Under the pieces are notes generated by a model. It ran no database searches, was not told the origin of the DNA, and saw nothing but the letters and a program-made list of their open reading frames with translations. Both the position numbers and the translations under genes were made by a program. Shown piece after piece: positions 5,397-6,391 of a stretch of DNA of 6,391 nt (positions within the stretch are counted from its first letter, which is position 1; every line of letters begins with the position of its first letter). The stretch spans positions 7,209 to 13,599 of the forward strand of contig DFYP01000140.1 in NCBI GenBank assembly GCA_002382645.1, in the 5' to 3' direction. The DNA is from Desulfovibrio sp. UBA4079. GTDB lineage: Bacteria > Desulfobacterota > Desulfovibrionia > Desulfovibrionales > Desulfovibrionaceae.

Positions 5397-6391
5397 TGTG
5401 CGGCATCGCGGGTCTGGTCCAGGAGGGGCGGGCGGCCGAGGACCTGCGCCAGTGCGCTGAACGCATGGCGGAGCTTCTGGCCCATCGCGGTCCGGACGGT
5501 GCGGGCGTGCTGGTGGACGGACCAGCGGCCCTGGCCCACCGCAGGCTCACGGTCATCGACCCGGCCACCGGCGCCCAGCCCATGAGCGAGGCCTCGGGCC
5601 GCTTCCACATTGTCTTCAACGGCGAGATCTACAATTTCCAGGAGCTGCGCGAACGCCTGCGGGCCGAAGGTTTTTGCTTCGCCACGGCCTCGGACACCGA
5701 GGTCATCCTCCAGGTCTATGCGCGCTATGGCGAGGACTGCCTGGCGCATCTGGACGGCATGTTCGCCTTCGCCATCTGGGACCGCCGCGAGCAGCGCCTG
5801 TTCGCGGCCCGCGACCGCCTGGGCAAGAAGCCGTTCTACTACCGCTGCGACGGGGGACGCCTGGCCTTTGCCTCGGAACTCACGGCCCTGGCCGCCGCTG
5901 GCCCCATGGGTCTGAGCCCCACGGCCCTGGCCGCGTTCCTCTGTTGCAAGTGCGTGCCCTGCCCGGCCACGATCCATGCCGAGGCGGCCAAGCTGCCGCC
6001 CGGCCACTGCCTGACCTGGCAATCCGGGGAGCTGCGGCTGCGGCGCTACTGGAGCCTGCCCCTGCCCGGGGAGGCCCCGGACCTGGACGAGGCGGCGGAG
6101 CAATTGCGCACATTGCTGCGGGCCGCGGTGCGCAAGCGCCTGAAGAGCGACGTGCCCCTGGGCGCGTTTCTCAGCGGAGGCCTGGACTCCACGGTGATCG
6201 CCACGCTCATGGCCCAGGAGGCCGGGGAGGGGGTGCGGACCTTTTCCGTGGGCTTCGACGATCCGTCCTATGACGAGACCGCCTTTGCCCTGGCCGCCGC
6301 GGATTTTGCCGGGACCCGGCACAGCGTGCGCGTGCTCGACGCCGCCCTCTGCCTGGAGATGCTCCGCGAGACCGTGGCCGGGTTCGACGAG
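5396..6391 (+). CDS. Asparagine synthetase-like glutamine amidotransferase (asnB family), 3' end missing
   Basis: The first 332 codons are present and the frame is open at the right edge; full family members are about 600-650 residues. After Met the protein starts CGIAGL, so Cys2 becomes the N-terminal nucleophile of a class II glutaminase domain. HRGPDG (30-35), HRRLTVID (48-55), NGEIYN (75-80) and SDTEV (99-103) form the glutamine site, and FAFAIWD, FAARDRLGKKPFYY and FASEL follow. The synthetase domain begins near 235, with the ATP pyrophosphatase P-loop LSGGLDST (259-266) and then FSVGF and YDETAFA. The enzyme takes ammonia from glutamine and uses ATP to amidate a carboxylate. In glycan loci such homologues are proposed to make uronamides (WbpS of Pseudomonas aeruginosa O6 is one example), so free asparagine synthesis is not assured. 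Oddity: CCKCVPC at 183-189, where relatives usually have a G-Y-V-P-type segment. A G-run at 5383-5388 may serve as ribosome site. Confidence 0.93.
   Translation, partial: MCGIAGLVQEGRAAEDLRQCAERMAELLAHRGPDGAGVLVDGPAALAHRRLTVIDPATGAQPMSEASGRFHIVFNGEIYNFQELRERLRAEGFCFATASDTEVILQVYARYGEDCLAHLDGMFAFAIWDRREQRLFAARDRLGKKPFYYRCDGGRLAFASELTALAAAGPMGLSPTALAAFLCCKCVPCPATIHAEAAKLPPGHCLTWQSGELRLRRYWSLPLPGEAPDLDEAAEQLRTLLRAAVRKRLKSDVPLGAFLSGGLDSTVIATLMAQEAGEGVRTFSVGFDDPSYDETAFALAAADFAGTRHSVRVLDAALCLEMLRETVAGFDE

Noticed and set aside
3960..6322. Long minus-strand open frames (472 and 448 codons) opposite the GT4 and AsnB-like genes
   Set aside because: Compositionally biased antisense shadows of genes with intact catalytic motifs; no ribosome site or family resemblance.
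1..6391. CRISPR arrays, tRNA or rRNA genes, insertion sequences, phage or attachment sites
   Set aside because: No regularly spaced repeats, cloverleaf-like sequence, transposase motifs or terminal inverted repeats were seen on either strand.

Overview
The window is a GC-rich (roughly 70% by eye) bacterial chromosome segment carrying part of a surface-glycan (capsule, O-antigen or exopolysaccharide) biosynthesis region. The strong GCC/CTG/GGC codon bias, the radical SAM enzyme and the gene repertoire would fit a high-GC Desulfovibrionales-type anaerobe. That placement is an inference from style only, as the window contains no taxonomic marker gene.

Layout: two divergent transcription units leave a short intergenic region at about 1743-1899. 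Leftward (minus strand) runs a gene for a polytopic membrane protein with a WDEW motif (87-1742). It is followed, after a 33-base gap, by the first 17 codons of a family 2 glycosyltransferase that leaves the window at base 1. Rightward (plus strand) runs a tight four-gene unit: a radical SAM protein with a short SPASM/twitch-like C-terminus (1900-3114), a GT-B glycosyltransferase of the MJ1255-like Glyco_trans_1_3 type (3121-4152), a GT4 glycosyltransferase (4170-5396), and a glutamine-dependent asparagine synthetase-like amidotransferase (5396 to beyond the right edge). Junctions on the plus strand are 6 bases, 17 bases and a 1-base TGATG overlap, which indicates co-transcription.

Between the two units lies a near-palindromic AT-rich core (1828-1839) that can be read as a -10 box on both strands. 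Each reading has a -35-like TTG hexamer exactly 17 bases away, so I predict a bidirectional promoter with overlapping -10 elements. Half-site-like repeats CGCCTT/AAGGCG lie in the leftward leader.

Working model (inference): the GT2, the GT-B and the GT4 enzymes build a glycan on a lipid carrier. The polytopic protein handles lipid-linked sugar at the membrane. The AsnB-like enzyme amidates a sugar acid or supplies ammonia to a carboxylate, and the radical SAM enzyme performs an unidentified radical modification. The least explained parts are the radical SAM enzyme's substrate, the WDEW membrane protein's function, and a cysteine-dense patch in the AsnB-like protein.
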